Shown here: positions 10,830-22,189 of the stretch, piece after piece
Layout: every line of letters starts with the position of its first letter
How positions within the stretch are numbered: the first letter of the stretch is position 1
Origin: Kappaphycus alvarezii
Lineage: Eukaryota > Rhodophyta > Florideophyceae > Gigartinales > Solieriaceae
Direction: 5' to 3'
Length of the DNA: 64,000 nucleotides
Assembly: GCA_002205965.3 (NCBI GenBank)
Contig: NADL03000031.1
Span: 248,001 to 312,000 of the forward strand
The notes under the pieces: model-generated
Database searches by the model: none
The model's input: only the letters and a program-made list of their open reading frames with translations
What the model was told of the DNA's origin: nothing
Position numbers and translations under genes: made by a program

Positions 10830-11800
10830 AAATGATCTCATTTGTTCATTTGTTCGACAGAAGCTTACTGCTTAGGGAGATGATGCTTTTAATGACGTGA
10901 ATACCTCCAAATCAGGGGTAAGTGATCGAATGGTACTCAAAAGAAATAAAGCACAGACGGCATTGCGTGTGGTCCCTTGAGTGAGTACGCTTCCGATAAT
11001 GTTTCGAGACATGTTATTACGATGTCATGAAGGCCAAAGTCACAGCGGTATGGAATCATGTATCTCCCGTTCGAGAACTGAAAGGAGAATATATCGACGC
11101 CATACGAAGCAAGGATAAAACTTTGTGATTTTCTGGACGAATCGCCAATTGTCGCAGAGCGATCTCGATTTTACCGACCTACCGACTCAATAAGATTGGA
11201 AAATCATTGATTAATGGGTTCATGTTGGAGAGGTAGTAAATGGTGATACATTCATCTGGAAATGATGTAAGGCGTACTTTTGAGCCCCGACTTCACCAAG
11301 ATTTTCTCGATTTCGCTGATTGACTCTCGTAATTCCAAAAAAACACTGGTGTTATAACAGCCATATGAGAGTTTACGGAAAGGGTACCCACAAACTTAGA
11401 TCACAAGATGATAGGAATGGAGTACTTTGCTTGGAAGCGGATGTTCAGTTTCAACACCATCAGCCATTTACATGCATAGGAAAACGGCCGAAAAGTTTGC
11501 TGAGGCACGGTTTGCTGGTGATGACAATCTTGTAGGTTATGTAGAGTTGTTGATGTCATATATATGTTAAGACCAGATGATGCAGAGGGGCTACCGTCGC
11601 GGAGAGGATGATACTTGTGTACCGATTTTCGGGCTACTGAGGTAGATTACTCTTGTTCCATGTTTCGAGTCAACGTAAAGAGCGTTGAAATTCCTGGTGC
11701 CATGTCAGCTGAGGAAATTATAGGGCGCGTGCCGTCGTATCGTCAAAGGAGTAATTAGAGCACGAGATAATGGATAATGATGAGCACTCGGGTTACCGTA
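10830..11800. other. No supported gene
   Basis: Only short frames on both strands and nothing recognisable. The right end may be the decayed 5' part of the transposase-like remnant that starts at 11.8 kb. Confidence 0.4.
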
Positions 11801-11810
11801 TCTTTCGTAC

Positions 11811-13375
11811 ATGGAGTCGGTGGGTTCTGTGAAAATGCTGAGACCTCAAGGAAGACGGTGTCCATATCGAGCAGCCGAAACTGTATCCAATATGGGAACA
11901 CTCAAGAATGGGGAAAAGTACTTCACATATCGGTTTCTTAATGATTTTGCATGGGTTAAAGATGACGAAGGGAAAGTGGCGTCAGCCATAGGGATGTACT
12001 TGGTCCCACTCGAAACTAACGTATCAAGAAGGAAAAAAAGCTTAGATTTTAGAGTTATATCGATGATACACCCTGGGTATCTTTTGAAGTTGTATTTGAT
12101 CGAATCAGAGATGATTTAGTTCAAAGGCATGATAGACGTAGTTTCCAAGGATTCATGTGACGTGGAGAAAGTGAAATTATTCCTTGACCTCTTCTGTTTT
12201 GCTGGTGATACACCTGCACTGAACGATGCAATCGAAAAAATAGGAAATTATGCCAAATCTTGTTACCATTTATGCAACTTTTGCCGGAGGACGGTGGCGG
12301 AGATACAGATTGCGGCGGAGAGGATTCATTGTGTAGGGAGATGTACAGATTCCTCTGTTCATGGGCGTCTGAACTTTGCGATGAGGGATTTGTTTCGACA
12401 CATTGAAATTCGAAAAATCAATCTATACGACAATATATACAACAGATTGGGATCAAAAACGAAATAAAATCCAGAGGGTGTGGGTTTCCAAAAATTGTGT
12501 GAGGCTATATCGAATGGTGAAGGAAACGTTCCCGTTGATACCCTTAGGTGACAAATTATTTCCAAGTGTATTGACACCTACCAATGAATGTTAATTGGCT
12601 TTGATCATCTACTTAAAGGACTCGAAAAGATTGCATGCAAGCAGAGCTCCAACTATTGCCATCTAGAAAACATTGAAGCGTTTTCGAATGTTATGTATTG
12701 TCTTCGTTGAGTGAGTTCAATCTGGAGGTACAGAATAGGGTGATCTCAGAATCTGATCTGCTCTCAATGTCACTGAGTGATACATAAAAAATGATATTTG
12801 TGGCCCCACACGCTTTACGAAAGAAATACTATTCGTTGAATATGGAATGCAACCGGGAGGAATGAATTATCGAAATTTAATCTGAGCAGAGGAAGTTAAT
12901 TGATGCAGAGGAAATTTTTGCAGATCTAATTGCTCTGATATGGAGTCGTCCTGACACCTCATTTGATGGAAATGAGAAGGTGAGGGCGTAAAGTGATGAA
13001 AACGTGGCGTAGCTTCTGCGGAAGATTCAAAGGGATGTACAGAGATATGTTAGTTTCATAGAAAACCCACTATCCATTGAGGACAATGTTTTGAATATAT
13101 CACACCATATAAGTCAAACTCGTGGAGCTGCCCGAAAAGCAACCATCAAACAAGTGTAGCAACGTGTGGAGCAATTGAAGCACTTGCTCAACAAATTGGA
13201 TCACCCAAATCTTTGTCGTATTGTTGAGTTGGCATTTGTAGTCAAACCGATGGTGGGTCATATCAGTCTGTACCTGAATTGGTTTTTGAGAAGGCTCACC
13301 AGGCCCTCAAAACTGGTGCCCGTCAATCCAAGTACAGGAATCCACAAATGGATGCTGTTGACGGAGCTGCCATGA
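11811..13375 (+). pseudogene. Possible degenerate DDE (CACTA/Tnp2-like) transposase
   Basis: Plus-strand frames at 11811-12119 and 12129-12467 line up as one decayed protein separated by a stop. The second contains FAGDTPALNDAIEK followed by CYHLCNFCRRT. This resembles the G-D-x-P-A-L box and C-x2-C just after it in Tnp2-like transposases of CACTA elements. The upstream stretch (ETNVSRRKKSLDFRVISM) is in the right place for the preceding conserved block. Downstream to 13375 the frame is broken by many stops and similarity is too weak to assign domains. Terminal inverted repeats and target duplications were not found. A different DDE family is possible, and the call rests on one motif cluster. 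Confidence 0.3.
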
Positions 13376-13379
13376 ATGA

Positions 13380-16300
13380 CTAGAAAACTCGCGTGAGAAG
13401 CACACCCTGAACTACTAAGTGAAGACGTACAACTGGAAAAAAGGCAGAAAATTTAGGCACTGGGCTACTTCGCAGACGAGAATAAATGATTGATATATTC
13501 TTGAAGAGAACTGGAAAAAATCACACAGGATGGTTTGAAATTTAGAAGGATGAAATAAAGTTTATTCGGAACACACTTAAACCAGGTGGTGTGGTTTATT
13601 CTGTATTGAACATAGAGGGCGCCGGGTGATGAATGATGACACCAATTAATCTAGCCGAGAAGCGGGCTGGTTCCCAGCCAGCTTTAAAGCACACGGATAT
13701 CTGTGTCCATCCTTTGTCACAATGGACTCAGACCGCAATGGAAGTAGTAAATTCAGAGATGCGGAGAAAGCGGTGAGCTCGCTACTCAGTGATGCTTTGG
13801 AAAAAGGGGGAAAAATTCTAGACTTGATGTGACACATGGCCAACTAAGCCCTTAAGCACGTGACCCACATGTTATTAAAGTTGATAGTGATTCTGCCAGC
13901 ATCAGTATCGGATTTAGCTTTACAGAATTCCAAAACAACAAACGGGCCGTTGACTCAACGGATAGTTCAAACGCAGAGTGTGAGTTTCATTGAGTTGGCA
14001 TTTTCATTCTGACACACGTTTCTGTATAATATTAAAACTTACCGACACCAAAAGTATCAAAACACGCAAAAAATGATGCCACTGGTAAATATGGTATCTT
14101 GAGTGTCGTTTTTTGTTATTGCTGACAATGTCAATGCAATTGGCGTTTGCCATCAGATAATTTAGACGCAGACTGCCAGTGTCATTGAGTTGGCTTTTTC
14201 AATCTGATACTCGTACACGTATTTCATCATACGTTAACAGTTCTAACACCCAACATATAGATGGAGGTATATGCGTGCAAATAAAAATGAATGGCCGAAA
14301 TTCTTCTGGTGGTACCGTTCGGAGGAGGGCCGTTGTTTTCATTCTATACATTGACGTGTTTATTCCAAACACAATAGCATCACCATACGAAGTTTGATGG
14401 TGAGAACCTATCACTTCTTTTTTTATCAATTATATGCTAATTTCACTGAAAAAATCTCATCAATGGCGCACTCGTTTCCACCAACTTCACACTACAATTT
14501 TTTGCGGTGTCAAGCTCGAGGCCAGCATTTTCCACGATACACTGCTATCTTGCAGCGTATTTTAATTATTCTGTGTCATTATTGGGATGAATGATTGCAT
14601 ATGTGGGCTACTGTGACTATCCTATAATGGGTTATGTAAGTTACGTGTATGTTTCCGTATTAATCCATTAAGATATACTTCTAAGAACAAGTTAAGGTGA
14701 ATGTATAGATAAGTTCAATAATATACTATCGCCAACCTGACATATCTTGTTATCATACTGCAGTCAGAAGACTAAATTTACGAGGCTCGAGTAGAGAGAT
14801 CATTACTTATGAGAGTGTATGAAAGTGACAGGGCATGTGCAAAACAGTTTTTTTCTATACAATAATAAAGTAAAGATAATGTTATCATCAGCCTTCTCTT
14901 CGGATGAACCATCATCATCATCAAAATTATCACGCTGTGGGTCGGAGCTGCCAGATTCGCGTGAGGAAAAAAATACTTGTTGGTACTAGTTTTATTTCAT
15001 TGCAGGCTTCTTCTTAATTCTCGTGTTGAACCTGCCGTCCGATCCCGCGTTCCCAGATACGACTTTTGACCGACCGTTGGTGTACCTCCGTCGACATCCA
15101 TTGATAAAAGAGTTATATGACCACTACTCGCTGTCTCACTCCCGGATTAGTACTTGATTTAGATTCCCGCGCCTTCATGTTTCCTATCTACTCGCAGGGT
15201 TATAAACTGAGTTAATCGTGAAATTAACACTTCCAAGGGCTGCCTCCTCAAACGGTTTGCACCTGAGACCATTTGACGTCAGATAGATTGCGATGAATTC
15301 CAAAGCAGTAGTATGAATCACGATAAGACATTTAGGCAACGACGGAGGTAAGATGTAATAGCTCCTCAAATAGCCTAATTTCATTTCTTGAAAGTGAGAT
15401 TTTGAACGCTTAAGAACATTGAAAAAAAGTTTCGAGATCGTACTTAAATTTGCAGGCCACTTGATTAACAATTCCTGATTCAATCTCTTCATTTTTTGTA
15501 CTCAAAGTAGTGAATAGAGAGAGCACAATTAGTCTTTTAATTAAATATGGAAGGATTTATTGTAGAAGGATAATTACTATTTGATTAGAAGGATTTTGTA
15601 AGCATCTCACAAGTTGCAGTTTTCTTTGATGCTTTCGTAATCTTAAAAGAACTTTTCTAGAACTTTAGTACAATATTCTTTTTTTCTGTACTTAATTGTA
15701 AAGTTCGGTTACCCGCTATCAAAATTGTGATATCCCTTCAGTATAGTCGAAAAAGAGATAAATTAATATGAAACATCAATCCCTCCAGTTAATCTTTCTT
15801 CACGGTATGCATGTTAGGAAAGGTTAGAAAAATCATAAAAAATTCCATTTACCTTTATAATTACTTAAATTTTGAAATTAACTACCTGTTTCAGTCATTT
15901 AGTGCTTCGAAAAACAAAATGACCCAATTTTTCATATAATCATATAAACTTGCGTTCGTTAAACATCTTTTTAATCATTTTTCTAGCTAAGAGATATTCT
16001 CTGGAATTATGGAGACCTTTTTCTAGTAAACTTCACTGAAATTTCGACTGAGTGCCATATATTAACATTCCTAAAAAATGGTATGGAAAACTAACAGCAG
16101 AATATTCCAGTTTCATATTTCGTAAAAATTTTCTTCGACTTTCAGGTTATTCGAAGATTTTCTTTTTATTCAATTTTCCTATTGAGCCTTTCGGCATACT
16201 CATTATTGCAACCAATATTTATAGAAGTCTCTTTTAGACAAACGTGGATGATATTGAGACGAAATGGAAAATTGCGTTAAGCAGGATATATTTGAGATAA

Positions 16301-17340
16301 TCTAAGGTAGTGTAGCCGACTTAAAATTCATTATTCAAAAACCTCTGATTATAAAATAAAACACCATACATTCTTTTAAATTGAAAGAAAATTTCGATCA
16401 ACCCATTATGTATATGACGATAAAACATAATTAATTACATATAAAAAATGATACGTTTTGCCGTTCTTCAGATAAATTCACCAGACCAAAGTTCAGACGA
16501 CCCTTCGCAAAAATTTTACACATTGACTTTAGGCCCGGGTCTTGTACTCCATATTCAGCTACATTACTTTTATTTTCTAGTTCTGTGATTTCCGACCTTT
16601 TTTGCAGTCGATAGGCGTTAGCTAGAAGAGAGAAAAGTTTCAAAGTTAACTTGGAGAGTAAAGGAACGGCTTTAATGTAACAATCCAATTTTTAAAGAGT
16701 GCTATGACTCCATTTGGAGAGACGGAACCCGCGCAAAAGAAAAAAACGGTATCTGTTCGGAAGTTTAATTTTTAAATGATAGTAGAAACTGTTAAAAAAG
16801 AAGGTTGATACAATAGAAGGTTTGAGATTTGGTGACAAGAGATGTAAGGCTTGCTTACCAATTGTCGGATTTTCTTGAGATTTTTCAAGGTACTGCTTAT
16901 ATAGAATTAGTTTCGACTTTTTAGCACTCTATTCTACCTTCTGCTGCACCATAGTCAACTGACTCGTCACTCAAAATACATTATCTTCTACTCGTGTCAG
17001 TATCTATATACCTGGACATACTATACAGCCAATCACCTTATGCAAGTAGCACATGTGTCTGTTTAACTGTATACGTGTATCCAGGGTCAATCTGACCAAC
17101 CCATGAACTTGTAATCCCGCTGCACACGTGTAACCTGGGAAAACAATCATTAAAGCTAGAACTGTTCGAAATCAATTTACTGGGGTTTCTTGCCAGTTCC
17201 AACTGTATTTAGCAGTCTAAAGATCGCAATATACCAGGAAAGTCGCAATGAGCGCTCTCAGGCGACTTTGCCCAACAGAAACTGATCATTTTGGTATTTT
17301 CTTATTTCAAAAAAATATTCGAGGTCAAATTTTTTAGATT
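13380..17340. other. Long AT-rich region without supported genes
   Basis: About 4 kb of AT-rich sequence with short frames only. A diverged direct repeat lies at 13.97-14.21 kb. No RNA gene or coherent element is seen. Confidence 0.5.
13972..14212. repeat. Direct repeat of about 45 bp spaced 190 bp apart
   Basis: The block acgcaga(g/c)tg…cattgagttggc…ttt…tctga occurs at about 13973-14017 and again at about 14165-14208. The copies differ by several bases. They could be decayed LTR or satellite remnants. Confidence 0.5.
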
Positions 17341-17352
17341 ATAGAAACCGAA

Positions 17353-17414
17353 TTTAAAACTTTTATTTTGTAGTATCGAAATATTTAAACCTTTTATTTT
17401 GTAGTATCGAAATA
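17353..17414. repeat. 31-bp tandem duplication
   Basis: Two adjacent copies of a 31-bp unit (17353-17383 and 17384-17414) differ at one base (aaaac versus aaacc). They lie about 100 bp upstream of the gypsy-1 5' LTR. Confidence 0.85.
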
Positions 17415-17509
17415 TTTTCAGTTCAAGTTCTCATCTTAATTCAAAAGTTTTTCCAAACCATGAGGAACTGAGCATATTTGGGGGGTAATATTGCTAAATA
17501 GGCATTTTA

Positions 17510-18022
17510 TGTAACGATGGTGCCCCCAAAATACCCTAAAGTACACTGACAGTATCCCGCCAGTAACCGTTACCAAGATTTACACTGTACCAAGACATCA
17601 GTGCAACTTGTGCACTGTACCAGACACCGGTGTAAACACAAGACCTGTACCACCCCGTGCCGAACCAATCACATAACGCCATTGTGGAGATCTCTCGTGG
17701 GTCTCAAAACTTCTCCCAACTCACCATCAGCAATTACTTTTATGTCTTCTTGCCAATTGGACCAATGGAACTTGCCATGATGTTTACTGCTGTCAAACTC
17801 CCCGATAGTTTCTACTGAATCTTCAAACCTTTTAGAGTTTCGTGCCTTTAGGGTCGTTCCTCTAGAACACCTTTGAATTTAGCATCGTCTGCTACAATTT
17901 ACCCTTGTTGTCGTTGAGTACTTTTTCTATATAAACCCTGGTCTGAAGCTCCGACCTGTTTACCGGAAGCATCAACCCTCAGTTCAACCATCGCTTACCT
18001 CTTGTGCGCCCAAACCCCCACA
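17510..18022 (+). repeat. Gypsy-1 5' LTR
   Basis: Begins tgtaacgatgg and ends cccccaca, matching 25002-25517 nearly end to end. It contains a TATA box and is followed by tctggtagcatcgcc, the expected position of the primer-binding site. Confidence 0.88.
17928..17935 (+). promoter_or_regulatory. LTR TATA box (5' LTR)
   Basis: The motif tatataaa sits about 90 bp before the LTR end and is conserved at 25424-25431 in the 3' LTR. Conservation in both LTRs supports it as the Pol II promoter of the element. Confidence 0.65.
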
Positions 18023-18024
18023 TC

Positions 18025-18037
18025 TGGTAGCATCGCC
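18025..18037 (+). other. Candidate primer-binding site
   Basis: The sequence tggtagcatcgcc starts two bases after the 5' LTR. TGG pairs with the CCA end of a tRNA, and tggtagca fits an initiator tRNA-Met ending in UGCUACCA. The following bases do not fit the usual continuation, so the primer tRNA is unassigned. Confidence 0.4.
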
Positions 18038-18171
18038 AAAAAGTTTGTCAGTACTGCGAGTTCTTCCAATCCGACAGTAAGTTCAAACCTCTATTAGATT
18101 TGCCTTTCTGCCCGATTGCAAGCGGAGACTAACATTTTGTTTTTTACTCTGATCCTTCCGGATAACGCCCA

Positions 18172-18812
18172 GTGCCGAAAGACAAGACTTCCAGGGACCG
18201 CCCTTCGTCACCTGACGAGTACACCGAGAAGGACTTACAGGGATTTTTCGAGGAAAATTGTCGAGAAGTAAGTTTTGCTACGGTTAAGAACCAAGGACAC
18301 CGACGGGGATTGAAATCGAGGAACCGAGAAACCCGGCCGCCTCCCACTTTTGCACTTCCGTCGGCCCTTCCACCGATACTAGCGCTTCCCGAGATCCCCC
18401 GCTCAAGGCCCGTCAAGTCAAGGAAGGCTAAACCACCACTAGGCCTACGATTTCCAAGAAGGGCATACCTGTTTTTCCTGACGCCGCCTCTATCGTTATC
18501 CAGAGGACAGCAAACCCTAGTATCCGAAAGCTTGCCAGGAGGCCTCGAATGACCAAGAACCCTCGGTCGTCTCCCTTCCACTGCCGTCACTGCCAAGTCA
18601 CCTGCACAGGCCGTGTGCAGTACTTCGAGCATCTTCGTTCCCGCAAGCTTCAAAACCGCGCTGACAAGACAAGGCACAACCGACTTCGTTTGTGCTGCGT
18701 TCACCCTCCCGCTGTGGCTACCTTACAAACTCGCTTTTCCCAGTTCCTTGCAGTAGGACTTGTAAGTCCGTATCGCCGCCAGGTTCTAGACAGGAAAACA
18801 ACCGTTTGGTAA
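18172..18812 (+). pseudogene. Zinc-finger protein fragment inside the gypsy-1 leader
   Basis: Two overlapping frames cover this stretch. The second, from 18549, reads FHCRHCQVTCTGRVQYFEHL then RSRKLQNR. That is the matrin/U1-type C2H2 finger pattern (C-x2-C, then H after 12 residues, then H), except that the last His is Leu. Fingers of this type bind RNA or double-stranded nucleic acid in host proteins. They are not typical of gypsy gag, so I infer a captured or inserted host exon or part of another element. The upstream frame (18172-18552) is Arg/Pro-rich without a recognisable domain and has no ATG. Which element or gene it came from is unknown. Confidence 0.4.
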
Positions 18813-18892
18813 AGCATCGGAAGGAGAGCTACTGTAGCACACCCGACGTGACTGACGTCAAACCCTTACGTCGGAGAAAATCAACTTTCCCA

Positions 18893-18966
18893 GGTTATCG
18901 ACTGGGATTCGAACTCGAGACCTCCCACTGGTGTTTTGCTGGTCTTGCCAACTCGGCCACAGTGCA
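18893..18966 (-). tRNA. tRNA-like sequence (pseudo-tRNA or SINE head)
   Basis: The minus strand contains tggccgagttgg, a perfect Pol III box A, and about 40 bases on, agttcgaatcc, a near-perfect box B. The spacing and the segment between them fit a tRNA. However, the acceptor, anticodon and T stems do not pair well, so it is probably a decayed tRNA or the head of a tRNA-derived SINE rather than a working gene. No anticodon can be assigned. It lies just upstream of the non-LTR copy D inside gypsy-1. Confidence 0.45.
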
Positions 18967-19064
18967 GACCGATTCTTGCTGTGCAAATTGGAAAAATTTA
19001 ATTTAAAGGAAAAAAACCAACCCCCACGTGTAGCGGACACCCGTTCTACTGATGCCATAAAGTT

Positions 19065-20634
19065 ACCGACCGTGCTCCCGCGACGTCTTCGAGCTCCTAG
19101 GAGCGCCGATGGGCAACCGGGCCTTCACCGATGCATACCTACGGGACAAGGTCGATGGGTGCCGCCGCACCCTCCGACTGCTGACCCACGTTCGTGACCC
19201 CGCGCCCGTTTCCACATGCACCGGCTGTGCGCGTCGGCATGCCTCGTCACCCACGCGTTCCGGCTCGCCGACCCACAACACTCGGCCCCCGCTGCACAAG
19301 CCTTTGACGCCCTGCAGAGGTCGTCTTACTCGGAGCTACACGGGATCGCCCTCACAGACACTGCATGGGACCAAGTCACGCTACCCATCCGCCAGGGAGG
19401 TCAGGGATTTACCCTCATCTCTCCGTTCCTACACGGCTCGGTCGCAGCTAGTATCATCGACGCGGTTCCGGCACGTGAGAGATCGGCATCGTATACCACG
19501 CAACGTTCTGCCGCCGTCTCTGGTCACCGATACCGAGGTGACAGGGCGTTCCTGGTCCGACAAGCCTTGCCGCGAATCCGTGATTTCCTGCAATGTATCC
19601 CTGGGCGCCCGTACTCCGTCGACCTCGGCCCTTTGACCCATGCCTGCTTGCTGCCAAACCATCCAACCTCCAAACCTTCTTAAATGGTGTGCAGCAGGAG
19701 GCACAGGCAAAGGTCCACTGGCGCGACGACTCATGGTTGACACACCCCAACCCGGCTCAGCACAGCACTCAAGAAGTTCGACATCGGATCCGTGGCCTGG
19801 CGTTCCGGAACAGCCCCGCCGCCGCTTTTCTCATCGCTCACCCCACAACCGCTACGGTGGTGTCCTCGGCCCACTGGCAGACCATGCTCCGCCGGCACCT
19901 AGGCCTCCCCGTATACGACGACTCCCGCCCGCTCACTGTGCCCACTGCAATCAAACTTTGGACGCACTCGGGGACCACGCGGCTGACCTCTGCCCTGCCG
20001 GCTTCGGCCGCCCGCACCGCCACAACTCGCTGCGCAACGTTTTCGCCTACCACGTTGCTCGCGCCGCGGGCCTGGACTGCCAATACGAAGTCCCGCTCCT
20101 TGTCCCGGGAACGAATATCCGTCCTGCGGACATTCTCATACAACCCCCCCTGCCCACTGGCCAACAGGTCCGCCCCATAGCCTGCGACCTAACCATTGTC
20201 TCGCCGTTCAAACAAGGTGTGCGCACAAGGGCCACCCAAATGGCCGGCGGCGCCGCCGACATTGCCCATCGAGACAAAGTCAAGACCTGGAGCGCAAACT
20301 GGTACGCCGCATCCCGCCCCCTTCGCACAACACCCTCCAGGAACCGAACTTCAAGTTTCAGCCCCTGGCTTTCGACTCCTTGGGTGCCCCATCCCCCGCC
20401 TCTATTCTGTTCATCGAAGACTTCATCCCGCGCATCGCAGAGAAGTTCAACACAACACAGCAGTGATCCGCAGACGTATTTCAGCGCATTAGTTGCACAC
20501 TGTGGTCTTCTATTGCAATGGCGATTCTATCGCGAGCCCCACTGCACGTGCCTGACGTGGAACATCCGGTTAGTTCTTAGCCGTATAGTCAGTCCTGCAG
20601 TGTACACGATAGATACTCGATGAAGTAAAGTTTC
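19065..20634 (+). mobile_element. Non-LTR retrotransposon, copy D (5'-truncated)
   Basis: Best-preserved C-terminal half of the family. It starts in the RT thumb (DVFELLGAPMGNRAFTDA), continues through FHMHRLCAS and IRQGGQGFTLISPFLHG to 19683, then in other frames IRGLAFRNSP and LGLPVYDDS. The zinc motif C-x2-C-x9-H-x4-C is complete at 19937-19993, followed by HRHNSLRN, RPADIL (20120-20137) and ACDLTIVSP (about 20180-20206). The order CCHC, then H-N, then P-x-D and D matches the R2-type restriction-like endonuclease. A tail with FIPRIAEKF leads to a 3' end shared with copy B. It sits between the gypsy-1 leader and gag, so it inserted into gypsy-1 or came in with its other leader insertions. 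At least four frame changes inactivate it. Confidence 0.78.
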
Positions 20635-20639
20635 ATCAC

Positions 20640-21527
20640 ATGACCCTATCAACCAATAGGAAAAGGCCATGGAAAACCTGGAATTACAGTAGAGGCTCTC
20701 GCTCAAGCTGTAAGCGAACTTCAACGTCAGCTGACAGAGGCCCATAATCAGATCTCCGCGCAGCAGAATCAGCTCAATAATGCTGCTCAAAAGGTAGGAG
20801 CCCTCGAGAATGAACTATCTCTCGTCAGAATCAATACTGGTACCTCTAGTAGTCAAAATGAGAACAAGGACGCCCCTAAGAAGAACAAACCGGGATCTTT
20901 CGGTGGGAAAGGGTCCGTCGGAAGCTGTTGCGTGCAGATGGAAAATTACTTGGGTGAAGCAGATGGGCAAGCTACTATGAACATTGCTCTGAGCTATCTT
21001 TCGGGAAATGCTCATGAATGGTGGATGGTCTATTCGAAAGTGCGGAGGGGAAGGAAATTCAAACATGGAAGGAATTGAAGGCTGCTCTCCTCAATCGTTT
21101 TGAGACGATAAACAAAGAATAAATCGCCCGAGGCAAACTGGCTCGCTGGAAACAAGTCAAGGACGTTCTAACATTTAATGATGATTTTAACAAAATCTTA
21201 TCGGACATACCAGACATTGGAGTAAAAGATCAAATTCATCGATATTCACGCGGCCTGAAACCATACATTTGGAAAACCTTATGCACGAAAGAATACACCA
21301 AGCTTTCCGATCTTATCGGAGATGCAGAAAGAGTGGAATCGGCGTACAGGCGATCAGAACCCCTGGGTGGAAACGTGGAAGTAAAGTCTGGTGTCGAGTC
21401 ATCACATGTGAATCTACCGAAGCTTGATAAGGAAGAGCGAGACAGATGCATTCGTGAAGGACTATGCCTAAGATGCAGACAGAAAGGACACATAGCAAAG
21501 AACTGCCCAAAAGCCCGGAAGAACTGA
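20640..21527 (+). pseudogene. Gypsy-1 gag with zinc knuckle
   Basis: Capsid-nucleocapsid protein that would package element RNA in cytoplasmic particles. A heptad-rich helix (ELQRQLTEAHNQISAQQ) near the start suggests a coiled coil. A capsid block with MENYLGEADGQATMNIALSY and AHEWWM follows. A nucleocapsid CCHC knuckle lies at the C-terminus (CLRCRQKGHIAKNCP, codons 21465-21506), in the standard C-x2-C-x4-H-x4-C spacing. Frame changes near 21.03 kb and an in-frame stop (taa near 21121) break it. The N-terminus is uncertain because non-LTR copy D ends just upstream. Confidence 0.72.
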
Positions 21528-21619
21528 TCGACGGTCCTCATTCAGTTCGAGATCAAGGAAACTCATTCTTTCAACGGTAAGATCCAAACAACTAGTTAGG
21601 GCCACACCGACCCCAACCT

Positions 21620-22030
21620 TCCAACGCCACCACCGGGACTTCTTATTGTTAAAGGAGTATTTCCAATGGACCAGCTAAAATCCTCATCGACCCGGCGGTG
21701 AGGTTAATTTCCTCAGCAAATCATTTTGCGATCACCATAAGATTAAAACCGAAGAATCAGAAGAACTTGCCGAAATGGCGAATGGTGTTGATCAAAAATT
21801 AATGGAAACACCGCATCCTGTTATCGTCCAGATAAAGATACACTGAACCACTGTACTTCGCCATAAGCCCCTGAAGAGGTATGATGCAATCCTTGGGAAA
21901 GAATGGTGTGGATCCCATAAAGCGATTATCGACACCGCCGAAAATCAAGTTTCATTCAATATAAGGATGAAAATTACGTTATCGCTGCCAATGAAAGGCT
22001 ATTGAATTCTTTCGTTTCCGCAAATTCAAT
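21620..22030 (+). pseudogene. Gypsy-1 aspartic protease region
   Basis: Downstream of gag a frame reads ILIDPxxEVNFLSKSFC, matching the retropepsin active-site region, which normally reads L-I-D-S-G-A. Here the second position is Pro and a base is lost in the Gly-Ala part. The C-terminal flap-like YDAILGKEWC (21880-21905) matches the conserved I-L-G-x-x-W/F block. The enzyme would cut the gag-pol polyprotein, but it cannot work as assembled. Confidence 0.6.
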
Positions 22031-22189
22031 ACTCACTGATTTAGAAAAAATTATGGGACATATGCAGTACTTGTGAGACCCCTAAGTTCAAAGTCCTATT
22101 CTAAGGAAACCTATTACGGAGAGATTCAAGACATACTTACCAGTATGAGGATGTATTCCCAAACAGACTTCCAAAAGGCCTCCCCCGAA

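Noticed and set aside
18858-19058. Functional tRNA-Ser or tRNA-Leu gene
   Set aside because: Box A and B match, but acceptor and T stems do not pair, so only a tRNA-like sequence is reported.
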